Under the pieces are notes generated by a model. The model ran no database searches. It had not been told where the DNA came from and saw nothing but the letters and a program-made list of their open reading frames with translations. From Actinomadura litoris (GTDB taxonomy: Bacteria; Actinomycetota; Actinomycetes; Streptosporangiales; Streptosporangiaceae), in assembly GCF_009733595.1 (NCBI RefSeq), contig NZ_WOFH01000003.1, positions 1-64,000 of the forward strand: DNA of 64,000 nucleotides, given 5' to 3'. Position 1 is the stretch's first letter. Each line of letters begins with the position of its first letter. Made by a program: the position numbers and the translations under genes. Shown one piece after another: positions 44,138 through 53,447 of this stretch.

Positions 44138-45378
44138 TCACGCTCGCGCGGCCGGACGAGCGGTCGGTGCGGACCCGCCTCGCGGTGACGTTCCGCCTGC
44201 TCCTCCTGCTGCGCGGCCTGCTGCTCGCGATGGCGGTCGTGCTGCTCGCCGACGACCCCGGCCCCCGCCTCGGCCTCGGGCTGGTGGTGCTGGGCGCGGA
44301 GACCGTGATCGCCAGTGCGGCGTGGCGCCGGGTGCTGCCCGCCGTCCAGCGGATGCCGCCGCTGTGCTGCCTGGACGCGCTGCTGGTGTTCGCCGTCCTC
44401 GCCGAGGGCGGCGTGTTCGGGCCGTTCTTCCTGTTCACGGTGATGACGGCCGCGATCGCGGGCGTCCTTTACACCTGGGGCCCGGTGCTGCTGGTCTGCG
44501 TCACGCAGATCGCGCTGTCGTTCGTCGCGATGGCCGCCGCCGCGCCCGCCGACCGGCACTCCCCGGGCCTGCTCATCGCGCTGCCCGTCTTCTACCCGCT
44601 CGCCGCCTGCGCCGGGGTCGCGCTGCGGACGCTGTTCGACCAGTACGCCGAGTCCGAGGCCGTCCGCCGCCGCGCCGAGGCCGCCGTCGCCGCGGCCGAC
44701 GAGCGCACCCGGCTCGCCCGCGAGATGCACGACTCGCTCGCCAAGACGCTCCAGGGCCTCACGATGTCGGTGGCGACCCTGCCGCACTGGATCCGCAACA
44801 GCCCCGACCGGGCCGAACGCGACGCCCAGGACATCCTCGCCGCGCTCCAGGTCGCCGCCCGCGAGGCCCGCGGGCTGATCGCCGACCTGCGCGAGGACGC
44901 CTACGGGATGCCGCTGCCCTCCGCCGTCCTGCACGTCGCCGCCGGGTGGAGCCACGCGAGCGCCGTCCCGTCCAGCGTCGAGACGCAGGGCTGGTTCGCC
45001 GACGACATCCCGGTCGCGGTCCGCTACGAGATCATCTCCGTGCTGAAGGAGGCGCTGACCAACGTGGAACGCCACGCCCGCGCGGGCCAGGTGGACATCC
45101 GGCTGCTCTCGTCCGCCGACGCGCTGCACCTGACCGTCCGCGACGACGGCGCCGGGTTCGCCCCGCCCGCCGGAGGACGGCTCGACCTGCTCGCCCGCGA
45201 GGGCCACTACGGGCTGGTCGGCATGGCGGAGCGGGCCCGCAGGATCGGCGGGCGGCTCGCCCTGCGCTCCGACCCCGGCGGCGGCACGACCGTCACGATC
45301 GTCGTCCCGCACGTCCCCGGAGCGGGCCACTGGAGCGACGCGCCGGACGTCTCGGGCACCGAGCGGCGCGCCTCGTGA
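44125..45378 (+). CDS. Sensor histidine kinase, HisKA_3 type
   Basis: 417 residues, ATG inside the end of the preceding gene. Four to six membrane helices span about 18-160 (LLLLLRGLLLAMAVVLLADD, PPLCCLDALLVFAVLA, LLVCVTQIALSFVAMAAA). The phosphoacceptor His is residue 202 in LAREMHDSLAKTLQG. The ATP lid has the N-box KEALTNVERHA and D-box DDGAGF, then GHYGLVGMAERARRIGG. It lacks an obvious extracytoplasmic sensor domain, so the upstream substrate-binding protein is a candidate input. GTGA overlap with the regulator gene follows. Confidence 0.92.
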   Translation: MSGLITLARPDERSVRTRLAVTFRLLLLLRGLLLAMAVVLLADDPGPRLGLGLVVLGAETVIASAAWRRVLPAVQRMPPLCCLDALLVFAVLAEGGVFGPFFLFTVMTAAIAGVLYTWGPVLLVCVTQIALSFVAMAAAAPADRHSPGLLIALPVFYPLAACAGVALRTLFDQYAESEAVRRRAEAAVAAADERTRLAREMHDSLAKTLQGLTMSVATLPHWIRNSPDRAERDAQDILAALQVAAREARGLIADLREDAYGMPLPSAVLHVAAGWSHASAVPSSVETQGWFADDIPVAVRYEIISVLKEALTNVERHARAGQVDIRLLSSADALHLTVRDDGAGFAPPAGGRLDLLAREGHYGLVGMAERARRIGGRLALRSDPGGGTTVTIVVPHVPGAGHWSDAPDVSGTERRAS

Positions 45379-46100
45379 CCGCCCCGGTGGGAACGCGCGT
45401 GCGGGCGCTGGTGGTCGATGACAACCCGGTGGTCCGCGCGGGCCTCGCGACGCTCCTGGAGGCCGGGGACGTCGACGTGGTCGGCCAGGCCGTCGACGGC
45501 GCGCACGCGCTGGAGCAGGCCGAGCGGCTGCGCCCCGACATCGTGCTGCTGGACGTGCGGATGCCCGGCGTGGACGGCGTCACCGCCGCCGGGCCGCTCA
45601 GCGCCCTGGCGAAGGTGCTCATGCTGTCCTACGACACCGACTCCGACGTGATCGGCCAGGCCATCCGCAACGGCGCGGCCGGCTACCTGGTGCACGGCGC
45701 GTTCGACGTGGACGAGCTGCTCACCGCCGTCCACGACACCGTCGCGGGCCGCGCCTGCCCCCTGTCGCCCCCGGCCTCCCGGGCCGTGGTCGAGGCGCTG
45801 CGCCGCGGCGAGGCCCCGCCGCAGCCCGCCCCGCCGCCTACCCCGCCCGCGCCCGCCGCTCCGCCTGTCGCCCTGCCCGCCGTCCTGCCCGCCGCTCCGC
45901 CCGCCGACGCGTGCGGGCTGTCGCCGCGCGAGGCGGAGGTGATGGACCTGATCGCCCAGGGCCACTCCAACGGCGAGATCGCCGCGCGGCTCGTCGTGTC
46001 CGAGTACACGGTCAAGAACCACGTGAACCGCATCTTCGCGAAGCTCGGCGTCCGCACCCGGGGCGCCGCGATGGCCCGCTGGCTCGGCACCGCGCGCTGA
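45375..46100 (+). CDS. NarL/LuxR-type response regulator with atypical receiver
   Basis: 241 residues. The receiver keeps the acidic pair (VVDDNP), the phosphoacceptor Asp60 (LLDVRMPG) and Ser85 at the switch Thr/Ser position. The almost invariant Lys, expected in the sixth position of the GYLxKx motif, is His107 (GYLVHG). A Pro/Ala linker of about 35 residues (APPPTPPAPAAPPVALPAVL) separates it from a standard LuxR HTH (LSPREAEVMDLIAQGHSNGEIA, VSEYTVKNHVNRIFAKLGV). Phosphorylation is still possible but switching may be altered. It is coupled to the kinase gene by a 4-base overlap. Confidence 0.92.
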   Translation: MTAPVGTRVRALVVDDNPVVRAGLATLLEAGDVDVVGQAVDGAHALEQAERLRPDIVLLDVRMPGVDGVTAAGPLSALAKVLMLSYDTDSDVIGQAIRNGAAGYLVHGAFDVDELLTAVHDTVAGRACPLSPPASRAVVEALRRGEAPPQPAPPPTPPAPAAPPVALPAVLPAAPPADACGLSPREAEVMDLIAQGHSNGEIAARLVVSEYTVKNHVNRIFAKLGVRTRGAAMARWLGTAR

Positions 46101-46239
46101 CCGGCGGGCGCCCCGGTCGGCACGGTGAGGCCCGGCGGGCTCACGGTATGTAGTTGTTACCCCGGAAATCGACCGGTAACGGCGACACGTGCGGCGGGGT
46201 GGTGGCGGACGCGCCGGAGGGGAGGTACCGTCGGCCATC

Positions 46240-46617
46240 GTGAGCCCCGTCCGCACTTGCTCCCGCACCGCCTGCAAGGCGCCAGCAGTCTTCACGCTCA
46301 CGTACGTCTACCGTGACTCCACCGCGGTCCTGGGGCCGCTCGCCACGTACGCCGAGCCCCACTGCTACGACCTGTGCGCGGAGCATTCCGAGCGGCTCAC
46401 CGCCCCGATGGGGTGGGAGCTGGTGCGCCTCCCCGTCGAGGAGGAGAGCGAGCCCAGCGCCGACGACCTGGAGGCCCTCGCCGACGCCGTCCGCGAGGCC
46501 GCGCGGCCCGCGCCGGGCCCCGGGCAGGAGCCCGTCGGCCAGGGCACCGAGGTCGGCCGCCGCGGGCACCTGCGGGTGCTGCGCTCCGAGCCCGCGGGCA
46601 CGCAGCCGCAGGAGTGA
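46240..46617 (+). CDS. DUF3499 family protein
   Basis: 125 residues from the GTG at 46240, where family homology begins (PVRTCSRTACKAPAVFTLTY). GGAGG lies 14 bases upstream, rather far. Two cysteine pairs, CSRTAC near the N-terminus and CYDLCAEH at about 45-50, could form a small zinc site. The C-terminus is acidic and disordered. The family is confined to actinobacteria and always precedes the phosphomannomutase gene; the function is unknown. An inverted repeat GTTACC-N13-GGTAAC lies at 46156-46180 upstream and could be an operator. Confidence 0.88.
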   Translation: MSPVRTCSRTACKAPAVFTLTYVYRDSTAVLGPLATYAEPHCYDLCAEHSERLTAPMGWELVRLPVEEESEPSADDLEALADAVREAARPAPGPGQEPVGQGTEVGRRGHLRVLRSEPAGTQPQE

Positions 46618-46710
46618 ACCCCCAAGCCGGAGGCGGGGCGGGTGGCGCCCGCCTTTCCCGGTAGGCTCGGGAAAATCCCCCTCGCGACAACACTCGGACA
46701 GGGAGCAGGA

Positions 46711-48066
46711 GTGGGCGACCTCGCCAAGATCTTCAAGGCGTATGACATCCGGGGCGTCGTACCCGACGAACTGGACGCCGAGACCGCCGAGGCGATCGGC
46801 GCGGCCTTCGTCCGCGTGACGGGGGCGGACTCCGTCGTCACCGCCCACGACATGCGGGCCTCCTCGGTGCCGCTCGCCGAGGCGTTCGCGCGCGGCGCGA
46901 CGTCCCAGGGCGCGGACGTGGTCGAGGCCGGGCTCGGCTCCACCGACCTCCTCTACTACGCCAGCGGCAGCCTCGAACTGCCCGGCGCGATGTTCACCGC
47001 GAGCCACAACCCGGCGAAGTACAACGGGCTGAAGCTGTGCCGCTCCGGCGCGCGCCCGGTCGGCCGCGACACCGGCCTCACCGAGATCCGCGAACTGGTG
47101 GAGAAGGGCGTGCCCGCCCACGACGGCCCCGCCGGGACGGTGACGCGCCGCGACCTCCTCCAGGGCTACGCCGACCACCTCAAGACCCTCGTCGACCTGT
47201 CGGGGATCCGCCCGCTCAAGGTGGTCGTGGACGCGGGCAACGGCATGGGCGGCCACACCGTCCCGTCGGTGTTCGCGGGCCTGCCGATCGACCTCGTGCC
47301 GCTCTACTTCGAGCTGGACGGCACCTTCCCCAACCACGAGGCCAACCCGATCGAGCCCGCGAACCTCCGCGACCTCCAGGCGAAGGTCCGCGAGGTCGGC
47401 GCCGACCTCGGGCTCGCCTTCGACGGCGACGCCGACCGCTGCTTCGCGGTGGACGAGCGCGGCGAGATCGTCTCCCCGTCCGCGATCACCGCGCTGGTCG
47501 CGACCCGGGAGCTGGCCAAGCACCCCGGCTCCTCGATCGTGCACAACCTGATCACCTCGAAGGCCGTGCCCGAGATCGTCGCCGAGAGCGGCGGCACCCC
47601 GGTGCGGACGCGCGTCGGCCACTCCTTCATCAAGCAGACGATGGCCGAGACCGGCGCGGTGTTCGGCGGCGAGCACTCGGCGCACTTCTACTTCCGCGAC
47701 TTCTGGTTCGCCGACTCGGGGATGCTCGCGGCGCTGCACGTCCTCGCCGCGCTCGGCGGGCAGGACGCCCCGCTGTCGGAGCTGCTCGGCGAGTACACGC
47801 GCTACGCCGCGTCCGGCGAGATCAACAGCGAGGTCGCCGACCAGGCGGCCGCCACCGGCCGCGTGCGCGCCGCGTTCGCCGCGCGACCGGGAGTTACCAT
47901 TGACGAACTCGACGGCCTCACCGTCGCGGACGAGTCGCAGGGGTGGTGGTTCAACCTGCGGCCGTCCAACACCGAACCGCTGCTCCGGCTGAACGCCGAG
48001 GCGGCCGACGACCGGGCCGTGACGGCCATCCGCGACGAGGTGCTGGCCATCGTGAGGGAGAAGTGA
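46711..48066 (+). CDS. manB: Phosphomannomutase / phosphoglucomutase
   Basis: 451 residues from a GTG after GGGAG. The phosphoserine loop [12 protein letters not shown] has the catalytic Ser98, the metal loop FDGDADRCF lies near 237-245, the sugar-recognition loop [10 protein letters not shown] near 325, and the phosphate-binding loop [11 protein letters not shown] near 425. It interconverts mannose-6-phosphate and mannose-1-phosphate, the step before GDP-mannose. The Trm112 and isomerase genes that follow are joined to it by overlaps or short gaps, an operon also seen in mycobacteria. Confidence 0.93.
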   Translation: MGDLAKIFKAYDIRGVVPDELDAETAEAIGAAFVRVTGADSVVTAHDMRASSVPLAEAFARGATSQGADVVEAGLGSTDLLYYASGSLELPGAMFTASHNPAKYNGLKLCRSGARPVGRDTGLTEIRELVEKGVPAHDGPAGTVTRRDLLQGYADHLKTLVDLSGIRPLKVVVDAGNGMGGHTVPSVFAGLPIDLVPLYFELDGTFPNHEANPIEPANLRDLQAKVREVGADLGLAFDGDADRCFAVDERGEIVSPSAITALVATRELAKHPGSSIVHNLITSKAVPEIVAESGGTPVRTRVGHSFIKQTMAETGAVFGGEHSAHFYFRDFWFADSGMLAALHVLAALGGQDAPLSELLGEYTRYAASGEINSEVADQAAATGRVRAAFAARPGVTIDELDGLTVADESQGWWFNLRPSNTEPLLRLNAEAADDRAVTAIRDEVLAIVREK

Positions 48067-48074
48067 CGCCGCAC

Positions 48075-48257
48075 ATGAGCATGAAGATCGACTCCTGGCT
48101 GCTGGAGATCCTCGCCTGCCCGAACTGCGGCGGCGGCCTGCGCGCCGACGAGGACGCGGCCGAGCTGGTGTGCACCGGCTCGTGCGGCTACGCCTACCCG
48201 GTCCGCGACGACATCCCCGTCCTCCTCGTCGACGAGGCGCGGACGCCCGCACCGTGA
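48075..48257 (+). CDS. Trm112-like zinc-finger protein
   Basis: 60 residues from the ATG at 48075; a GTG at 48063 overlapping the previous stop is an alternative. Cysteines at 15, 18, 33 and 37 (ACPNC and [12 protein letters not shown]) make the zinc site of the Trm112 / YcaR family. [14 protein letters not shown] is the family's C-terminal signature. In eukaryotes the family activates methyltransferases; in actinobacteria the gene stands in the mannose operon and its partner is unknown. It overlaps the next gene by GTGA. Confidence 0.88.
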   Translation: MSMKIDSWLLEILACPNCGGGLRADEDAAELVCTGSCGYAYPVRDDIPVLLVDEARTPAP

Positions 48258-49396
48258 ACCCCGGCCGGCTGGAGGAGGCCGAAAAGATCGAGGCCGCCGA
48301 CCCCGGCGGCATGCTGCGGCAGGTGGCCTCCTCGGCCGCGCAGGTGCGGGAGGCGCGCCGCGCGGCGGCGGAGGCGGGCGTCGACGGCCTCGCCGAGGAC
48401 GGGCGCCCCCGCGCGATCGTCGTCGCCGGCATGGGCGGCTCGGGCATCTCCGGGGACGTGCTGGCCGCCGTGTGCGGCATCGGCTGCCCCGTCCCGATGA
48501 CGACCGTGCGCGGCTACCGGCTGCCCGGCTGGGTGGGCGCCGCCGACCTCGTCATCGCCGTGTCGTGCTCGGGCGAGACCGAGGAGACCCTCGCGCTCGC
48601 CGCCGAGGCCGCCCGGCGCGGCTGCCGCCTGCTGTTCGTCGGCGCGGGCGGCTCGCCGCTCGCCGACCTGGCCGAGCAGACCCGCGCGCTGTTCGTCCCC
48701 GTCCGCTCGGTGGGGCAGCCGCGCTCCACGCTGTGGGGGCTGACGGTCCCGCTGCTGCTCGCGGCCCGCTCGCTCGGCCTCACCGACCTCCCCGACGCGG
48801 TGCTGGAGTCCACCGCGACCCTGCTGGAGGACGTCGCGCACCGCTGCCGCCCGGCGAGCGAGCCGTTCGTCAACCCCGCCAAGCGGGTCGCGCTCGACCT
48901 CGCGGGCGACGTGCCGCTGGTGTGGGGCTCCTCCGCGCTCGCGGGCGCCGCCGCCCACCGGCTGACCTGCCAGCTCAACGAGAACGCGAAGTACCCGGCG
49001 GTCTTCGGCGAGATCCCCGAGGCCGACCACAACCAGGTGATGGCCTTCGACGGCTTCTTCGCCCGCACCGCGTCCGCGCCCGAGCCCGGCTCGCTCGACC
49101 CCGAGGACTTCTTCCGCGACCGCTCCGACGATCCCGAGCACGGCCTGCACCTGGTCATGCTGAGCGACGTCGACGAGCATCCGCAGGTGCGCAAGCGGCG
49201 CGAGGCGTCGGTCGCGATGGCGCGCGACCGGGGCGTCGCGGTCACCGAGCTGGGCGCCGAGGGCGCCCATCCGCTGGAGCGGATCGCGTCGCTGATCGCG
49301 CTCGGGGACTATGTCACGGTTTACTTGGCCATCGCCCTGGGCGTCGACCCCACACCGGTGCCCGCCATTCAAGAGCTCAAAGCGAGGATTGCGTAG
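48254..49396 (+). CDS. SIS-domain phosphomannose/phosphoglucose isomerase
   Basis: 380 residues. The first SIS domain has [20 protein letters not shown] and [21 protein letters not shown], which hold the sugar phosphate. The C-terminal part contains [22 protein letters not shown], with the ENAK Glu and the DHN His that act as acid/base pair in bifunctional PGI/PMI enzymes. It interconverts fructose-6-phosphate with mannose- and/or glucose-6-phosphate. In this operon it would feed the phosphomannomutase. The stop is directly followed by the transporter ATG. Confidence 0.88.
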   Translation: MNPGRLEEAEKIEAADPGGMLRQVASSAAQVREARRAAAEAGVDGLAEDGRPRAIVVAGMGGSGISGDVLAAVCGIGCPVPMTTVRGYRLPGWVGAADLVIAVSCSGETEETLALAAEAARRGCRLLFVGAGGSPLADLAEQTRALFVPVRSVGQPRSTLWGLTVPLLLAARSLGLTDLPDAVLESTATLLEDVAHRCRPASEPFVNPAKRVALDLAGDVPLVWGSSALAGAAAHRLTCQLNENAKYPAVFGEIPEADHNQVMAFDGFFARTASAPEPGSLDPEDFFRDRSDDPEHGLHLVMLSDVDEHPQVRKRREASVAMARDRGVAVTELGAEGAHPLERIASLIALGDYVTVYLAIALGVDPTPVPAIQELKARIA

Positions 49397-50365
49397 ATGA
49401 GTGCTGAGGGTGGAACGAAGGCCATCATCGCCGCGCTGGCCGCCAACCTCGGGATCGCCGCGTCGAAGTTCGTCGCGTTCGTGTTCACGGGTTCGTCGTC
49501 GATGCTCGCCGAGTCGATCCACTCGGTCGCCGACTCGGGGAACCAGGCACTGCTGCTGCTCGGCCGCAAGCGGTCCGAGCGCGACCGGACCCCCAAGCAT
49601 CCGTTCGGCTACGGACGGGAACGCTACTTCTACGCGTTCCTCGTGGCGGTCGTCCTGTTCACCGTCGGCTCGGCGTTCTCGCTGTACGAGGGGTACCACA
49701 AGGTGTCCCACCCCGAGGAGGTGAAGTCGCCGGCGTGGGCGTTCGCCGTCCTGATCATCGCGATCGGGCTGGAGGGCTTCTCGTTCCGCACGGCGATCAA
49801 GGAGTCGAACGCGCTGCGCGGCGACAAGTCGTGGTGGGCGTTCATCCGCCGCGCCAAGGCGCCCGAGCTGCCCGTCGTCCTACTGGAGGACCTCGCCGCG
49901 CTCGTCGGCCTCGTCCTCGCGCTGGCCGGCGTGTCGATGGCCGTGGCCACCGGCGACGGGGTCTGGGACGGTGTGGGCACCGTCGCGATCGGCGTGCTGC
50001 TCGCCGTGGTCGCGACGATCCTTTCGATCGAGACCAAGAGCCTGCTGATCGGCGAGGGCGCCGACCCCGAGCAGCAGGAGCGGATCGTCGCGGCGCTGGA
50101 GTCGGTCGACGAGGTCGACCACGTCATCCACATGCGGACCGAGTACGTCGGCCCCGAGGAGCTGCTGATCGCCGCGAAGATCGCCGTCTACCACGACGAC
50201 ACGGCGGCGGAGGTCGCGCGCGGCATCGACGCCGCCGAGGCGAAGGTCCGGTCGCTGATCCCGGAGGCGCAGCTCATCTACCTGGAGCCCGCGCTCGACG
50301 AGGCGTACCGCAAGAACGCCGCCCCAACGGGGAACGCCTCGTCGGAGAGTCCCACGTCCTCCTGA
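49397..50365 (+). CDS. Cation diffusion facilitator (CDF) transporter, ZnT9-like
   Basis: 322 residues with six membrane helices. The zinc-site residues of helix 2 appear in MLAESIHSVADSGNQALL (H and D three residues apart) and in helix 5 in VVLLEDLAALVGL. Downstream is a cytoplasmic C-terminal domain of about 110 residues (AALESVDEVDHVIHMRTEYVGPEELLIAAKI) that dimerises. The family exports divalent metals such as zinc, cobalt or iron; the substrate is not clear. It starts directly after the isomerase stop and is likely cotranscribed with it. Confidence 0.9.
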   Translation: MSAEGGTKAIIAALAANLGIAASKFVAFVFTGSSSMLAESIHSVADSGNQALLLLGRKRSERDRTPKHPFGYGRERYFYAFLVAVVLFTVGSAFSLYEGYHKVSHPEEVKSPAWAFAVLIIAIGLEGFSFRTAIKESNALRGDKSWWAFIRRAKAPELPVVLLEDLAALVGLVLALAGVSMAVATGDGVWDGVGTVAIGVLLAVVATILSIETKSLLIGEGADPEQQERIVAALESVDEVDHVIHMRTEYVGPEELLIAAKIAVYHDDTAAEVARGIDAAEAKVRSLIPEAQLIYLEPALDEAYRKNAAPTGNASSESPTSS

Positions 50366-50736
50366 CGGAGGCGCGGCGGACGTTCGCACGGGATCCCTCG
50401 CCGGGCGGCCGACGACGTGCCGGTCGACCCCAGCCCAGGCAAGACCGGCGAGTGCCTCCGGGGAGGCGGTACCACGGCCGTCCGGCGAGGTGCTTCCCAT
50501 GCTCCCCGCCCGGACCCCTGAGCCGGGCGGTTCTGGTGTGACCGCGGCAGCCCCACCGAACCCCCTACGTCGGTGCGGCCGCCTTCGCGGTCACGATTAA
50601 GACACTACGTTCGCGCTGGTCCCTCGGGCGTCCGCCAAAAGGAGGGAAACCGGGTCGTCCTCCAGGGGGATCCCGCCTCCTCGCATAGCCCCGCATGGTG
50701 AGGTGACCTCCTCCACCCAGCGGTCAGTATGGAGGG
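50366..50736. other. 371-bp gene-free region with strong hairpins
   Basis: No coding frame has start signals here. It has four hairpins: 50419-50425 with 50443-50449 (7 bp), 50454-50458 with 50463-50467 (5 bp), 50506-50513 with 50523-50530 (8 bp) and 50538-50546 with 50586-50594 (9 bp outside, with inner CACCG/CGGTG pairs at 50554-50558 and 50571-50575). The third may be the terminator of the CDF operon. The fourth looks like a small structured RNA or leader of the next kinase gene. I could not match it to cobalamin, ydaO, RNase P or SRP RNA. CAGTAT at 50725-50730 next to the GGAGG at 50731 suggests a -10 box and a nearly leaderless kinase mRNA. Confidence 0.5.
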
Positions 50737-52275
50737 GTGACCAGCGACGACCACACCGACAAGGCCCGGCCGGCGCCCGATCCCGCGGGGTTCGGCCCCG
50801 CCATCGCGCATCACGCGTGGCGGCTGTCCGGCCGGATCGTGGCGGGCGTGGGGCAGCTCCTCCTGTGGATCCTCACCGGACTCGGCAGGCTCCTGCGCCC
50901 GGCGGCGGCCCGCCTCACCGGCCGCCTGACGGGCGCCTCGCGCCCCGCGCCCGGCGGCGGGGCCACCGCGCCGCTGCCCCGGTGGCTCGACGCCTGGGGC
51001 GAGATCACCGGCTCCTGGTACTTCGCGCCGCTGACCGGCCTCGCCCTCACCATCGCCGCGCTGGCGGAGCTGGCGCCGAGCGCCGGCACGCCGCTGAGCC
51101 TCGCGGGCGGGTTCGCGGTCGCCTCGACACTCCCGCTCGTCTGGCGCCGCGAGTACCTGCGCCCGGTCGCGGCGGTGGCGCTCGGCGCGTTCGCCGCCGG
51201 GCTGCTCACCGGGCAGGTACTGCTGATCACCACGACGTTCGGCGCGCTCTACACGCTGTTCGCGCTCGGCCGGCAGCTGCCCCGGCAGTCGGCGGGCGTC
51301 CTCGCGGTGGGCTCGGTCGCGACCGTCGCCGTCGTGTACGTCGCGACCTCGACGCTGGACGACGTGCCCTGGCCGGCGCCGATCGTCGCCGTGCTCGCCG
51401 CGATCGGCCTCGGCGACGCGCGCCGCGTCGTGGAGACCGCCGGGCGCACCGAGGCCGAGGCCGAGGAGCGCACCAACGAGACCCTCACCCGGCTGATCGC
51501 CGTCCAGCGGGAGCAGGCGGTGATGCGCGAGCGCGCCAGCATCGCCCGCGAGCTGCACGACGTCGTCGCGCACTCCGTCTCCATGATCGCGGTGCAGGCG
51601 GAGACCGCCCCCTACACGATGCAGGACCTCTCGCCCGAGGCGCGCGCCGGCTACACCGAGATCGCCAAGACGGCGCGGGAGGCGCTGGTGGAGATGCGGC
51701 GGCTGCTCAGCGTGCTGCGCGCCGACGCCAAGCCCGAGCCCGACGCGGTCACCACCCCGCAGCCCCGGCTGGACCGGCTGCCCGACCTGATCGACCAGCA
51801 CCGCGGCGCGGGCGGCGCCGTCGACCTCGCCGTGCACGGCGACCCGCGCACGCTGTCGACGACCGTGGAGCTGTCGGCGTACCGGATCGTCCAGGAGGCG
51901 CTGACGAACGCGCGCCGCCACGCGCCCGGCGCCGGCGTCCACGTCGACCTGACGTTCCTGCCGGACCGGCTGGCCGTCCGGGTCCGCGACGACGGCGCGT
52001 CCGCGCGGACGATGGTCCTGCCCCCCGGCATCGCCGGGACGCCCGGCGATGATCCAGCGGGACCGACCCGGTTCGACACCACGTCAGGGCCGATCTCCGG
52101 ACCCGCGCCCGAGTCCGGTGGCGGACATGGCCTCGTCGGCATGCGCGAACGTGCGACCATGCTGGGCGGACGGTTCTCCGCCGGGCCCGCCACCGAGGGC
52201 GGGTTCCTGGTGGAGGCCGAGCTTCCGCTCAACAGGGAGGAGTCGGCCGATGGGGGACGACGCGCGCGCGGGTAG
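50737..52275 (+). CDS. Sensor histidine kinase, HisKA_3 type
   Basis: 512 residues, GTG start immediately after GGAGG. Residues about 85-230 have four to five membrane helices ([38 protein letters not shown]). His274 in [18 protein letters not shown] is the phosphoacceptor. N-box [13 protein letters not shown] and the D-box DDGA are present; an insertion of about 40 residues ([20 protein letters not shown]) separates the D-box from [16 protein letters not shown]. It pairs with the response regulator 12 bases downstream. The signal is unknown. Confidence 0.92.
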   Translation: MTSDDHTDKARPAPDPAGFGPAIAHHAWRLSGRIVAGVGQLLLWILTGLGRLLRPAAARLTGRLTGASRPAPGGGATAPLPRWLDAWGEITGSWYFAPLTGLALTIAALAELAPSAGTPLSLAGGFAVASTLPLVWRREYLRPVAAVALGAFAAGLLTGQVLLITTTFGALYTLFALGRQLPRQSAGVLAVGSVATVAVVYVATSTLDDVPWPAPIVAVLAAIGLGDARRVVETAGRTEAEAEERTNETLTRLIAVQREQAVMRERASIARELHDVVAHSVSMIAVQAETAPYTMQDLSPEARAGYTEIAKTAREALVEMRRLLSVLRADAKPEPDAVTTPQPRLDRLPDLIDQHRGAGGAVDLAVHGDPRTLSTTVELSAYRIVQEALTNARRHAPGAGVHVDLTFLPDRLAVRVRDDGASARTMVLPPGIAGTPGDDPAGPTRFDTTSGPISGPAPESGGGHGLVGMRERATMLGGRFSAGPATEGGFLVEAELPLNREESADGGRRARG

Positions 52276-52287
52276 GGACCGGCTGCG

Positions 52288-52962
52288 GTGATCAAGGTGA
52301 TGATCGTCGACGACCAGACGATCGTGCGGGCGGGGTTCGCCGCGCTGCTCGCCTCCCAGGACGACATCACCGTCGTCGGCGAGGCCGGCGACGGGCGCGA
52401 GGCGGTCCGGCTGGCCGAGCGGGGCCGCCCCGACGTGGTCGTCATGGACATCCGCATGCCCGGCATGGACGGCATCGAGGCCACCCGCCGCATCCTCGCG
52501 CTGCCCGGCGCCGAGAACGTGCGGGTCCTGGTGCTGACCACCTTCGACGTCGACGAGTACGTCTACGAGGCGCTCGCCGTCGGCGCCAGCGGCTTCCTGC
52601 TGAAGGACGCGACCGCCGAGGAGCTGGTCGCGGCCGTGCACATCGTGGCGCGCGGCGACTCGCTGCTCGCCCCGCAGGTCACCGGGCGGCTCATCCGCGA
52701 GTTCACCAAGCAGCGGCGCGGCCGTCCGCAGGCGCCCTCGGAGCTGTCCACGCTGACGGCCCGGGAGAGCGAGGTCCTCGTGCTCATCGCGGGCGGCCTG
52801 TCCAACGGCGAGATCGCGCAGCGGCTGGTGGTGAGCGAGCACACCGTCAAGACCCACGTGGCCCGCGTGTTCACCAAGCTCGGCCTCCGCGACCGCGCCC
52901 AGGCCGTCATGCTCGCCTACGAGTCCGGGGTGGTCGTCCCCGGCGAGTCCGCCGCCGGCTAG
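52288..52962 (+). CDS. NarL/LuxR-type response regulator
   Basis: 224 residues from a GTG. The receiver is complete: VDDQT, phosphoacceptor Asp54 (VMDIRMPG), switch LTTFD and Lys106 (FLLKDAT). The LuxR HTH has [24 protein letters not shown] and [19 protein letters not shown]. It is the partner of the kinase just upstream. In contrast to the atypical regulator at 45375 all receiver residues are kept. Its last 4 bases overlap the end of the convergent MerR gene. Confidence 0.95.
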   Translation: MIKVMIVDDQTIVRAGFAALLASQDDITVVGEAGDGREAVRLAERGRPDVVVMDIRMPGMDGIEATRRILALPGAENVRVLVLTTFDVDEYVYEALAVGASGFLLKDATAEELVAAVHIVARGDSLLAPQVTGRLIREFTKQRRGRPQAPSELSTLTARESEVLVLIAGGLSNGEIAQRLVVSEHTVKTHVARVFTKLGLRDRAQAVMLAYESGVVVPGESAAG

Positions 52963-53324
52963 CGGCGGCGGAGCAGGCGCAGCGCCTTCTCCTTCTCGAA
53001 GTCGAGCGCGCGGGTGGGCGGCGCCGAGAGCCGTCCGATGCGCTCGCCCAGCTCGCGGACGTGCGCCTGCACCTGCGGCTCGGCCAGCACCCGCAGCCCG
53101 AACGCCAGCTCCGCCGGGCCGATGTCGTAGCGCTTCTCCAGCGCCAGGGCGAGCGCCACCGCGCGCAGCTCCGCGTCCCCGAACCGCCGGTGCCCGTTCG
53201 CGCGCCGGACACCCCCGCCCGGCAGCGCCGACTCCCGGGTCGTGGGCAGCAGCCCGAGCGTCTCCCGGTAGCGGAGCATGCGGGGCGAGGTACCGAGCCG
53301 CCGGGCGGCCTCCGTGATGCGCAT
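52959..53324 (-). CDS. MerR family transcriptional regulator
   Basis: 121 residues from the ATG at 53324. The winged HTH is [26 protein letters not shown] then [17 protein letters not shown]. The following helix ([21 protein letters not shown]) forms the dimer coiled coil. It is short for the family and has no Cys or other metal-binding motif, so the signal is unknown. An inverted-repeat operator lies directly upstream of its start and between it and ahcY, suggesting self-regulation and perhaps control of ahcY. No ribosome site is visible, so the transcript may be leaderless. Confidence 0.85.
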   Translation of the reverse strand: MRITEAARRLGTSPRMLRYRETLGLLPTTRESALPGGGVRRANGHRRFGDAELRAVALALALEKRYDIGPAELAFGLRVLAEPQVQAHVRELGERIGRLSAPPTRALDFEKEKALRLLRRR

Positions 53325-53333
53325 GAGCCGATT

Positions 53334-53351
53334 CTGACAAATTTGTGTCAG
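53334..53351. promoter_or_regulatory. Palindromic operator between the MerR gene and ahcY
   Basis: CTGACAAATTTGTGTCAG is an imperfect inverted repeat holding a perfect 10-bp core palindrome ACAAATTTGT. It starts 10 bases upstream of the MerR ATG and about 97 upstream of ahcY. Its A/T-rich core is striking in this GC-rich DNA. A MerR dimer is the natural ligand. Confidence 0.6.
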
Positions 53352-53447
53352 GAAGTCGCCCCCGACGATGCCGAACCGGCTTCGCCCGCCATAGACTCGC
53401 GGCCGGACGCCAACACGGGCACACGCGGACCAAGGAGCAACGTAAGC

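Noticed and set aside
50366..50736. RNase P RNA, SRP RNA, cobalamin or ydaO riboswitch
   Set aside because: I compared the remembered consensus boxes on both strands and found none of their invariant motifs.
53325..53447. SAH riboswitch before ahcY
   Set aside because: The region has a palindromic operator, but I find no conserved SAH-riboswitch pairing or core sequence.
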